A stretch of DNA of 45,912 nucleotides from Candidatus Methanoxibalbensis ujae (GTDB lineage Archaea; Halobacteriota; Syntropharchaeia; Alkanophagales; Methanospirareceae). The stretch lies in assembly GCA_026134085.1 (NCBI GenBank), contig JAOQIN010000009.1, forward strand, positions 1 through 45,912, read 5' to 3'. The notes under the pieces were generated by a model. It was given only the letters and a program-made list of their open reading frames with translations. It was not told the origin of the DNA and ran no database searches. The position numbers and the translations under genes were made by a program. Positions 22,225 through 28,181 of this stretch are shown here, one piece after another. Position 1 is the stretch's first letter; each line of letters begins with the position of its first letter.

Positions 22225-22404
22225 CTATCTTTCTTCAGGTGTCTCTCTTTCTTCAGGAGAGGCACAATCCCAACAAATCGCTTCCATTCCAAGCGAGCGC
22301 TGAAATGGTGACATTACCTTTATGTATTTCTCGCCAACCTGTATGATCCGCCCGCAGCGATAGCAGACAGTTTCCTTTCTCGCTTTTGTTACCTTAGTCA
22401 GCAC
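22225..22404 (-). CDS. Zinc-ribbon protein, 59 aa, GTG start
   Basis: GTG 22404 lies 7 bases after a perfect GGAGGTGAT. The product has VCYRCGRIIQVGEKYIKV and EAICWDCASPEE, two CxxC pairs 24 residues apart, so a zinc ribbon. It lies in the minus-strand run 23467-21646. Function probably DNA/RNA or protein binding. Confidence 0.65.
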   Translation of the reverse strand: MLTKVTKARKETVCYRCGRIIQVGEKYIKVMSPFQRSLGMEAICWDCASPEERETPEER

Positions 22405-22419
22405 ACCTTCATCACCTCC

Positions 22420-22611
22420 TCACTCTTTCTTCCGCTTGTAGAGCAAGAACCAGTCCTCCTCTTTCTTTACTACCCTCACATAGTATCCTTGTTTACGAAG
22501 TTCCTTCGCAACTCTTTGTGCCTCTTCGCTCTCGTATCCTCCATGCAACTCATACATCTTACCACCAAACTCTCTCCTCTTGCAGGGAGCATAATATTGC
22601 CATATAGGCAT
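22420..22611 (-). CDS. Small basic protein, 63 aa
   Basis: Starts directly at the stop of the SWIM gene. It reads MPIWQYYAPCKRREFGGKMY, then a helix EEAQRVAKELRKQGY and a beta strand YVRVVKKEEDWFLLYKRK, an alpha/beta sandwich-like pattern. Probably a small nucleic-acid-associated protein; family unknown. Confidence 0.65.
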   Translation of the reverse strand: MPIWQYYAPCKRREFGGKMYELHGGYESEEAQRVAKELRKQGYYVRVVKKEEDWFLLYKRKKE

Positions 22612-23070
22612 TTATCTCACCTCCTTCATCACTTCCACTGCAACTTTCTTCGTTGCCTCTTTTACTTCGTTGATCACTTTGCTTTCATCGCGGACTCTTC
22701 GGGCGAGCGCCGCCATCATCACATGGCGGCAGTTTCTCATATACTGACCAGCGGGACAGGAGCACTCTGTTCTTCCGTTGAATAGTATTTCATATCGTCG
22801 TCGTCGGCGCCCATCTATGATCCTCTCTATGCTCACACTTTCATCGCCATGGCGAAGTCTGTAAACCGCCATGTTGGTGCCAGCGGCGATAATAACAATG
22901 TCGTCGTCGTTTAGCAAATCTCGCAGCGAGTTTAGATCAACTGACAGGTTAAACAGCACTAGGTCTATCTCATCCGCAGTCGTCCATTCGCGGCGTTCTT
23001 TCTCGTGTGGTTCGGGGGCGCCACTCCCCAAACCCTTTTTATCCATACTATCCATTCTATCAATGGACAT
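22612..23070 (-). CDS. SWIM zinc-finger protein, 152 aa
   Basis: The SWIM motif C-x-C-x(n)-C-x-H is clear: TECSCPAGQYMRNCRHVMMA near residues 110-130, after a beta region with SIERIIDGRRRRRYEI. SWIM domains bind DNA or proteins and occur in archaeal and viral proteins. ATG 23070 is preferred because GGTGAT precedes it; this leader contains a tandem TATGGTGATGC repeat and further starts upstream are possible. A 13-bp hairpin lies 30 bases before the start. Confidence 0.8.
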   Translation of the reverse strand: MSIDRMDSMDKKGLGSGAPEPHEKERREWTTADEIDLVLFNLSVDLNSLRDLLNDDDIVIIAAGTNMAVYRLRHGDESVSIERIIDGRRRRRYEILFNGRTECSCPAGQYMRNCRHVMMAALARRVRDESKVINEVKEATKKVAVEVMKEVR

Positions 23071-23099
23071 AGGCATCACCATAGCATCACCATAGCGGG

Positions 23100-23131
23100 G
23101 CTGGCGCCTCGCATGAGGGCGAGGCGTCAGC
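23100..23131 (-). promoter_or_regulatory. 13-bp hairpin in the leader of the SWIM gene
   Basis: GCTGGCGCCTCGC (23100-23112) pairs with GCGAGGCGTCAGC (23119-23131) over 13 bp with one G-T pair and a 6-base loop. On the minus strand it comes after a T-tract (23132-23146) that could terminate the upstream gene, and before the SWIM ribosome site. It may be a terminator partner or a 5' stabiliser. Confidence 0.7.
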
Positions 23132-23152
23132 AAAAAAAAAGAAAAGAAAAAT

Positions 23153-23467
23153 TCATGCATTCACTTTGATTCTCTGCTTCTCTAATTCTCTCTTTATAAT
23201 TCTCTGCAAGTGCTTAACTCGTTGTTTTTCACGATGTGTCAGATATCTCTCAACAGTAAGAGCGACTGGAAATGCAGTGAAATCAATATCTTCTCGCTCG
23301 CTGACTTGTTTTATAATTGTAGATAATTCTTTCTGTGCTCTTGCAAGTTTGCTCATATATTTTTTTCGCGCTATCTGACGCCATGCACGCGCGCACTCTC
23401 TGAACTCGTTTGAGATTTTCTGCCTCTTCTTTGCCCGCCTCAGCCTCTTTCTCCTCTCTTCCTCCAT
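23153..23467 (-). CDS. Highly basic helical protein, 104 aa
   Basis: ATG 23467 follows GGAGGTGATG; the ATG at 23482 only covers this ribosome site. The N-terminus is strongly basic (RRKRLRRAKKRQK), and most of the protein is helical with many Arg and Lys (HREKQRVKHLQRIIKREL). Such proteins usually bind nucleic acid. It is driven by the minus side of the 56-bp divergent promoter. Confidence 0.65.
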   Translation of the reverse strand: MEEERRKRLRRAKKRQKISNEFRECARAWRQIARKKYMSKLARAQKELSTIIKQVSEREDIDFTAFPVALTVERYLTHREKQRVKHLQRIIKRELEKQRIKVNA

Positions 23468-23502
23468 CCTCATCACCTCCATCCCTCTATTCTCTCCCCT
23501 AT

Positions 23503-23558
23503 TTAAAAGACTTTCGCTATTCTAAAAAATTTTTTCAATAAACGAAAAATATTTAAAG
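23503..23558. promoter_or_regulatory. Divergent promoter, copy 1 of a 56-bp repeat
   Basis: 56 bases match 24727-24782 with a single mismatch. The centre is AAAAAATTTTTT; each side carries CGAAA plus a TTTAAA TATA-like core pointing outward, so it can drive the gene at 23467 leftward and that at 23594 rightward. Flanking ribosome-site sequences are similar too, so more than the core was copied. Confidence 0.85.
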
Positions 23559-23593
23559 AGAAGGAGGGAAGAGATGAGTGGAGGTGATGCGGC

Positions 23594-24244
23594 ATGAAGA
23601 GAGTAATAAAGGACTATGAGGAGAGTGCTGTAAACCCCTCCACTCCCACTGCCTCTGCGAGGTGGTGGGACAAGGAGTGGATAGAGAGTGACAGTGAGTA
23701 TGTCATTCATACAAAGACGAAGGGCGTTGTTCATGAGTGTGCATTTACAGCAATTGAAGACAGACAAAGCGAGACAGAGAAGAGAGTAAAGAGATTACCT
23801 TTCAACCTGCCGATTATCCCTGTCTGCGAGGATGAAATAAAAGTTGTTGAGCGCGATAATATCGTTGCGATCTATCTTCCGATTGTAGATGAAAGCAGTG
23901 AGTTCTATTCATACTATCAATACAAGCGAGTGGACTACGAGGTCACTGAGGGAGAGCTCATCGCAGACATCATAGTTGAATTATACAAACATTCATGGTT
24001 CAGGGATCACAACCATGGCAGTAACAAAACAGGGACAAGGGTTCTTGTATTCAGAAAAGGCGGTGAGATCAAGATACTTGAAAGGTATCAATGGAGGGAC
24101 GATGCCTTATCCGTAAACAAAATTCTCTACGAGAATGAAGAGGGAGAGGTAGAGTCATACTACCCTCCAACGAGGGGCGGATACACAGCGATAATCAGCT
24201 ATCCTCCACTCTCGCGAGAGATTATTGAAGAATATGAAGAATAA
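23594..24244 (+). CDS. Unknown protein, 216 aa
   Basis: Starts after GTGGAGGTGATGCGGC. Mixed alpha/beta, acidic, with a histidine-rich spot (WFRDHNHGSNKTG) and many tyrosines (EFYSYYQYKRVDY). No family recognised. It is under the plus side of the duplicated divergent promoter, so it is probably coregulated with the genes at 23467, 24690 and 24817. Confidence 0.7.
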   Translation: MKRVIKDYEESAVNPSTPTASARWWDKEWIESDSEYVIHTKTKGVVHECAFTAIEDRQSETEKRVKRLPFNLPIIPVCEDEIKVVERDNIVAIYLPIVDESSEFYSYYQYKRVDYEVTEGELIADIIVELYKHSWFRDHNHGSNKTGTRVLVFRKGGEIKILERYQWRDDALSVNKILYENEEGEVESYYPPTRGGYTAIISYPPLSREIIEEYEE

Positions 24245-24348
24245 TTCTTCTTTCTTCTCTTTATATTTTTTATAAAGAATTCTTCAGTTATTAACTATAT
24301 ATAAAAAAAAGAAAAAAGAAGGGGTTATCTGTTATTCTTCTGTTATGC
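24245..24348. terminator. Convergent T-rich terminators
   Basis: TTCTTTCTTCTCTTTATATTTTTT follows the plus gene from 24245, and the run AAAAAAAAGAAAAAAG near 24303-24320 is a T-tract for the minus gene ending at 24349. No hairpin is evident. Confidence 0.5.
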
Positions 24349-24690
24349 TTATTGCTCAATTTCACCTCTCGCGAGGCTCAACAACTTCTTGTATTCTTCC
24401 CACTCCTCCTCTTCCTCTACCGTAAGCTCATCGCTCGGGTATTGGTATGCTGCGGTATATAGCGCTTCAGGTTCGCGGAGTCTGAGTGAGTGCGCTTTTA
24501 CAAATCTTCTTATGTCATCCATCGTTGACCTCTTTAGCACGTTTGTCACCCGCGTGAATGGGTGCACCCTGCCTTTCAGCAGTAAGTATTTAGGCTGGGG
24601 GTCGTATTCATAGAGATACTGATCAGAGGGAGGCGGAACGATCGCAACAATCCGCGAGGGGTCGCTCGTTTTCATAAACCATACCCTCAT
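24349..24690 (-). CDS. Unknown protein, 113 aa
   Basis: ATG 24690 follows GGAGGTGATGCAA. The protein has a beta-rich first half (VWFMKTSDPSRIVAIVPPP) and an acidic helical end (TVEEEEEWEEYKKLL). The upstream five codons resemble the leader of the gene at 23467 because the promoter region is duplicated. Function unknown. Confidence 0.65.
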   Translation of the reverse strand: MRVWFMKTSDPSRIVAIVPPPSDQYLYEYDPQPKYLLLKGRVHPFTRVTNVLKRSTMDDIRRFVKAHSLRLREPEALYTAAYQYPSDELTVEEEEEWEEYKKLLSLARGEIEQ

Positions 24691-24726
24691 TTGCATCACC
24701 TCCATCCCTCTATCCCCTCCCTCATC

Positions 24727-24782
24727 TTAAAAGACTTTCGCTATTCTAAAAAATTTTTTCAATGAACGAAAAATATTTAAAG
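24727..24782. promoter_or_regulatory. Divergent promoter, copy 2 of the 56-bp repeat
   Basis: Identical to 23503-23558 except A/G at one base. It drives the gene at 24690 leftward and the one at 24817 rightward, with the same CGAAAAATATTTAAAG element on the plus side (24767-24782). Confidence 0.85.
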
Positions 24783-24816
24783 AAGGAGAGGGAAGGAGAG
24801 AGTGGAGGTGATAACC

Positions 24817-24981
24817 ATGCAGAAGCTCAGAATTTCACGGGAGAAGAGAATATATAAAAAGGCAAGGGATTTACAGAAGAGGATAGAGAGTGAAATACAA
24901 ACGATTTCCATTTCACATCTGAAGCAAAAGCTCGGAGAAATGCTCAGGAAGTTGGACAAAATTCTGAAGAAAGGCATCTAA
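24817..24981 (+). CDS. Small basic helical protein, 54 aa
   Basis: Begins after GTGGAGGTGATAACC. The product is a lysine/arginine-rich helix (REKRIYKKARDLQKRIESEI, LKQKLGEMLRKLDKILKK). Possibly a nucleic-acid-binding or coiled-coil protein. It is under the plus side of promoter copy 2. Confidence 0.6.
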   Translation: MQKLRISREKRIYKKARDLQKRIESEIQTISISHLKQKLGEMLRKLDKILKKGI

Positions 24982-24982
24982 T

Positions 24983-25003
24983 AGTTTTTTGATTTTTTTC
25001 CTT
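24983..25003 (+). terminator. T-rich terminator
   Basis: AGTTTTTTGATTTTTTTCC directly follows the stop of the 54-aa gene and would end its transcript; transcripts that read through enter the hairpin pair at 25016-25052. Confidence 0.5.
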
Positions 25004-25015
25004 TTTCTCCTGAAA

Positions 25016-25052
25016 GGGAGGTAGTGAATGAAGCTACCTCCCCAGGAGGTAG
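25016..25052 (+). promoter_or_regulatory. Mutually exclusive hairpins covering the ribosome site of the anti-CRISPR operon
   Basis: Three segments: GGGAGGTAG (25016-25024), CTACCTCCC (25034-25042) and GGAGGTAG (25045-25052). The middle one pairs perfectly either with the first (9 bp, 9-base loop) or with the third (8 bp, 3-base loop). The third holds the ribosome site AGGAGGT, 8 bases before the ATG at 25059. So one fold frees the site and the other hides it. This is the layout of a translational switch; no ligand-binding part is seen. Confidence 0.65.
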
Positions 25053-25058
25053 ATAGGT

Positions 25059-25319
25059 ATGGAAAAACGCAAGATGTGCGAAGATTGCGATCTTAGAAAG
25101 CGCTGGTCGGAGATAGAGAGGAAGGTCAAGGAAAATGAGGAGCTTCGTAACAAAATCGCAAAACTTCTTGAAGAAAGAGCACGAAGTCTTCAATACGCAG
25201 AAACAGTCATAGATGTCGTTGTAATCTTAGTGAATCTATTAAACGATCTTACATGTGCGCTCAAGGGAGAGAATGTGGATGAAGAAGGGGAGAAAATAAG
25301 AGGGGGGGGAAGGCAGTGA
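25059..25319 (+). CDS. Small CxxC coiled-coil protein, 86 aa
   Basis: MCEDCDLRKRW gives one CxxC pair near the start, followed by a coiled coil (EIERKVKENEELRNKIAKLL) and a hydrophobic helix (VIDVVVILVNLLNDL). First gene of a three-gene operon that includes the ring nuclease. Function unknown; may be a partner of the anti-CRISPR genes. Confidence 0.65.
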   Translation: MEKRKMCEDCDLRKRWSEIERKVKENEELRNKIAKLLEERARSLQYAETVIDVVVILVNLLNDLTCALKGENVDEEGEKIRGGGRQ

Positions 25320-25334
25320 GGGAGGTGGTGAGTG

Positions 25335-25649
25335 ATGATATATGTAATGAACAGCCCGATTTTAACCGCCTATGGCAGATATACATATGAGCGAATAGAT
25401 GTAGCGCAAGCTCGCCAACTACTAAAAAAACCGTTTGAATCAGCCATCGGACATGAAGCTACCGCTAAATTCCTAAGCAAATTGGTAGGCGTGGAGGTTC
25501 CAGTTAACAGAGTGAGCATAGCGATGCGTCCTGGCGATGTTGCGGTGATCTTCAGAGTTAAGCAGAGGTTAGAGGAAGGAAAAGTGCTTACGGAGGGGGA
25601 GCTGCGAAAAGTCCCATACGAACTCGGCCTTTTAAGGAGGGAGGAGTGA
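25335..25649 (+). CDS. acrIII-1: DUF1874 / AcrIII-1 viral ring nuclease (anti-CRISPR)
   Basis: 104 residues from ATG 25335, preceded by GGGAGGTGGTG. It carries the whole family pattern: an N-terminal MNSPILTAYG, SAIGHEATAKFLSKLVGV with the catalytic His (H40), VPVNRVSIAM, GDVAVIFRV and RLEEGKVLTEGEL, then YELGLL. AcrIII-1 proteins cleave cyclic tetra-adenylate, the second messenger made by type III CRISPR effectors, and so switch off Csx1/Can1-type immunity. Family length is about 100-115, so this one is complete. It overlaps the following gene by one base. Confidence 0.92.
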   Translation: MIYVMNSPILTAYGRYTYERIDVAQARQLLKKPFESAIGHEATAKFLSKLVGVEVPVNRVSIAMRPGDVAVIFRVKQRLEEGKVLTEGELRKVPYELGLLRREE

Positions 25650-25942
25650 TGGCAGTAATAGTAGATAAGGGGAAGAGAGCGGTGGATTTAAAACATGCAC
25701 TAACACTGAGGATTGACGGAGACTATCTGATATGCGACTTAGGCGAGAGAGTGGAACTATTCGCTATACAAGAGGATACCGATGAGGCAAGCCTTATATT
25801 TTATCTCGCTCAGGTTAAGCACAGGGATATAGTGGTTCCATACGAGGAGCTGCTGAAAGACTGCCAGCGGAGAGAGGACAAAGTAAAGCAGTTGGAAGAG
25901 GAGGTTAAGAGGTTGCGCGAGGAACTAAAGCGATATAAATAA
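25649..25942 (+). CDS. Unknown protein with C-terminal coiled coil, 97 aa
   Basis: ATG 25649 overlaps the stop of the ring-nuclease gene (TGATG), so the two are coupled. The first half is a small beta domain (LRIDGDYLICDLGERVELF, FYLAQVKHRDIVVPY), and the last 35 residues form a coiled coil (DKVKQLEEEVKRLREELK). Coupling suggests a role next to the ring nuclease, but none is known. Confidence 0.65.
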   Translation: MAVIVDKGKRAVDLKHALTLRIDGDYLICDLGERVELFAIQEDTDEASLIFYLAQVKHRDIVVPYEELLKDCQRREDKVKQLEEEVKRLREELKRYK

Positions 25943-25998
25943 CTCTCTATTTTTCTTTCTATTTTTTCCTTTCTGCAAGAGAGGTGAGGGAGGTAATG

Positions 25999-26164
25999 AA
26001 ACTCTTTATTGTTTTGTCAGGGTCGTCACTTGATAGAAAATTTCGGCATCAAGCTTTCTTTTCTGAGGGATTTAACGATTTTCAAGAGCGTTGATTCATT
26101 TGACACAGCAGCGTGGACCCATCAGGGAAACGGCAGGAGATATGCACGCAATCAGGAAGAATAG
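25999..26164 (+). pseudogene. Possible remnant of a TGT/DpdA-like gene
   Basis: In the 25943-26255 gap no full gene is found. One frame has no start codon but reads RHLIENFGIKLSFLRDL, TIFKSVDSFDTAAWTHQGNG and RRYARNQEE before its stop. 'VDSFD-x-AAW' followed by a basic GR-rich turn resembles the C-terminal part of tRNA-guanine transglycosylase-type proteins such as DpdA. A good ribosome site and ATG at 25996 lead into another frame that stops after 32 codons, so a frameshifted remnant is plausible. The match is short. Confidence 0.3.
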
Positions 26165-26255
26165 AGAAAGAACTATGAGCGATACATTGAGAAACTATCT
26201 GCTGTGATACATTCAAATTCTTCGCAGTTGGATTTTACGCTTTTTTCGCAGGCGC

Positions 26256-26456
26256 TCAGCGGCGGCGAATAAATAAAACTTCAGTCATGAGCTTCCCGTA
26301 TATTTTCGCTGTTTGACAGTGCTCGCAGAAATAACCCACCGCAACCCATTTTGTCTTGATCTTGTAGTTGTTCTCGTCAAACTCATGCTTCTCTGAAACC
26401 CGCACATACAGCGTTCTTGCAATCTTCCCACATACCTCACATCTCACACGTGGCAT
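26256..26456 (-). CDS. Zinc-ribbon protein, 66 aa
   Basis: MPRVRCEVCGKIARTLYVR and YFCEHCQTAKIYG supply two CxxC pairs about 35 residues apart, so a zinc ribbon; the end is basic (LFIRRR). It resembles the small zinc proteins often encoded by archaeal viruses. It lies downstream of the RuvB-like gene on the same strand. Confidence 0.7.
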   Translation of the reverse strand: MPRVRCEVCGKIARTLYVRVSEKHEFDENNYKIKTKWVAVGYFCEHCQTAKIYGKLMTEVLFIRRR

Positions 26457-26488
26457 TGTAGCTCATAATAGTTATTGTATATATATAA

Positions 26489-27442
26489 CTATCTCTCCGC
26501 CCCGAAACCCCCCAATGTTTTTTGTAAAATCCTTCTCCCTCTGTTTGTTAAAGAACGCCCTTTTGTAGTAATTTTCAGAAACCCTTTCTCAAGTAAGATA
26601 GGTTCTATATCTTTTGTTACTGTATTTTCACTAAGATTCAACATACTACTTAATGCTTTAAGAGAGAGTGTGCCGTATTTATATAACTTTTTCATGTATG
26701 ATATATGTATATCATCAAGTCCCTGGGCATATTGGAATGTTTTAAGGGCGTTTACTACAATATCATAACTAAGTTTTTCTGCGTCTTGAGTTATTGCATA
26801 ATCGCATGCGAATTTAAGCAGAGAGATGGCGTCGCGAGGATTTTGAGCATGATAAGCTATAAGTTCAAGTGCTGCATCATCGTATTCATTTTTAAATTTA
26901 TCCATAATTTTTTTCAACAGCATAGTTATCTCATGTTTTGAGTAATCTTGCAAATAAATTCGTAAAAATCTGCTTCTGAATGAGTTTAGAAGGCGGTGGG
27001 GGTCGGTAGTTGCGGCGACTAATGAGAAAGGAGGAATTTCCACAACAATTTCTTTCATCTTATTATTTTTACGAATCAGTGTTGCAAATGTGAAATCTTG
27101 AAGAACAGAATTAAGCAGAGACTGTAATGCAGGTTTTAGCTCATGTATTTCATCTATGAATACTATATTATACTCTCTTATTGAGAATATTATGCGCAAC
27201 AGTTTTTCTTTTGAGAGGTCTGCGGCGTTGAATGGACCGCGCAGCTCTGTATTCAGATAAGAAGCGATACATCTTGCGATTGTTGTTTTACCTGTTCCTC
27301 GTGCGCCCAGTAACAAGATATGGGGGGGATTTGTGCCAGTCCGCGCAGCAGCACTAAGTGTTGTTAAAATTTTCTTTTTAATTACCTCTTGTCCGACCAC
27401 ATCATCAAAGGAAGATGGTTGCCAATCTGTTATACGATACAT
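26489..27442 (-). CDS. RuvB-like AAA+ ATPase (branch migration/clamp-loader type)
   Basis: 317 residues from ATG 27442. FDDVVGQEVIKKKI is the N-terminal RuvB/RFC box, GARGTGKTT the Walker A (about 46-54), IVFIDEIHELKP the Walker B, AATTDP sensor 1, and SFRSRF the arginine-finger region. The C-terminus is a winged helix (SLKALSSMLNLSENTVTKDI, then LEKGFLKITTKGR), as in bacterial RuvB. Domain order and length match RuvB better than RFC. RuvB drives Holliday-junction branch migration; archaea normally lack it, so it is of interest here. No RuvA is seen. ATG 27442 is supported by a TATA box 25 bases upstream. Confidence 0.88.
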   Translation of the reverse strand: MYRITDWQPSSFDDVVGQEVIKKKILTTLSAAARTGTNPPHILLLGARGTGKTTIARCIASYLNTELRGPFNAADLSKEKLLRIIFSIREYNIVFIDEIHELKPALQSLLNSVLQDFTFATLIRKNNKMKEIVVEIPPFSLVAATTDPHRLLNSFRSRFLRIYLQDYSKHEITMLLKKIMDKFKNEYDDAALELIAYHAQNPRDAISLLKFACDYAITQDAEKLSYDIVVNALKTFQYAQGLDDIHISYMKKLYKYGTLSLKALSSMLNLSENTVTKDIEPILLEKGFLKITTKGRSLTNRGRRILQKTLGGFGAER

Positions 27443-27473
27443 ATTTTTATTTAGCACACTTATGATATATTAA
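27443..27473. promoter_or_regulatory. Overlapping divergent promoters, both leaderless
   Basis: The minus-strand TATA region (ATTTAATATATCATAAG, 27459-27475) lies over the start of the plus gene, and the plus-strand TATA region (ATATTTTTATTTAG, about 27440-27453) lies over the start of the minus gene. Each is about 25 bases from its own start codon, leaving only 31 bases between the two genes. Confidence 0.65.
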
Positions 27474-28181
27474 ATGAGACGAGAAGAAATTGAGCGACTG
27501 ATAGAACTTGATGATGAGGCATTAGAGAACGAATTTAGAGAAAATTCTGAGTTGCGTAATATTATAGAGGAGATAGCGCACACAAACTTTTACGGAGAAA
27601 CTCCGAGCGCAGCGGTAATCAGGAGTGCGTTGAGGAGATTTTTAGATTTAGATGACGATGTTAGAGAGTCTATTTCAGAAAATGAAAATACAGAGCATGA
27701 AACTGAGAGTGGAAGTAATTATGATTATGGGGATTGTGATGATGATTTTGACTATAATCCTATCAACATTAACAATCATAACGGTTTATATTTGTTAGGA
27801 TTTCCCGCTGATGAGCGCAAGCTTCAAGCATTAGATGAGCAGTTACAGTTGCTTAACCTCAGAGACCTGACGAGGGAGGCAATCATTACACATTTGATGA
27901 TAGAATCTTTGGGGTGGACTATTTACAAACGATACATTTCTCTCGCTCTTGAGCGGCGAATTCCGCTCGGGCGCTTCATAGACGATGCGGTGAAATGGTA
28001 TTTAACCAACGAAGATGTTGCTGAAAAAATGTCAAGAATGAGGATTATGTTACAGATACTTGTTGAATGTTTACGTAATGTCAGAAAAGTTTGTGATTCA
28101 TTCGTTGAAGATTATATTAAACTTGCTGCGATAAAGATATTAATAACAGATACTGAAGAGAAATTGAGGGAGGTGATATAA
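27474..28181 (+). CDS. Acidic helical protein, 235 aa
   Basis: Leaderless ATG 27474. An acidic helical N-terminus (EIERLIELDDEALENEF), a low-complexity acidic linker (DYGDCDDDFDYNP, with IININNHNG) near residues 80-100, and a helical C-terminal half with YISLALERRIPLGRF. No family recognised. It starts the operon running to 31045, which carries coiled-coil and membrane proteins; a virion assembly role is possible. Confidence 0.7.
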   Translation: MRREEIERLIELDDEALENEFRENSELRNIIEEIAHTNFYGETPSAAVIRSALRRFLDLDDDVRESISENENTEHETESGSNYDYGDCDDDFDYNPININNHNGLYLLGFPADERKLQALDEQLQLLNLRDLTREAIITHLMIESLGWTIYKRYISLALERRIPLGRFIDDAVKWYLTNEDVAEKMSRMRIMLQILVECLRNVRKVCDSFVEDYIKLAAIKILITDTEEKLREVI

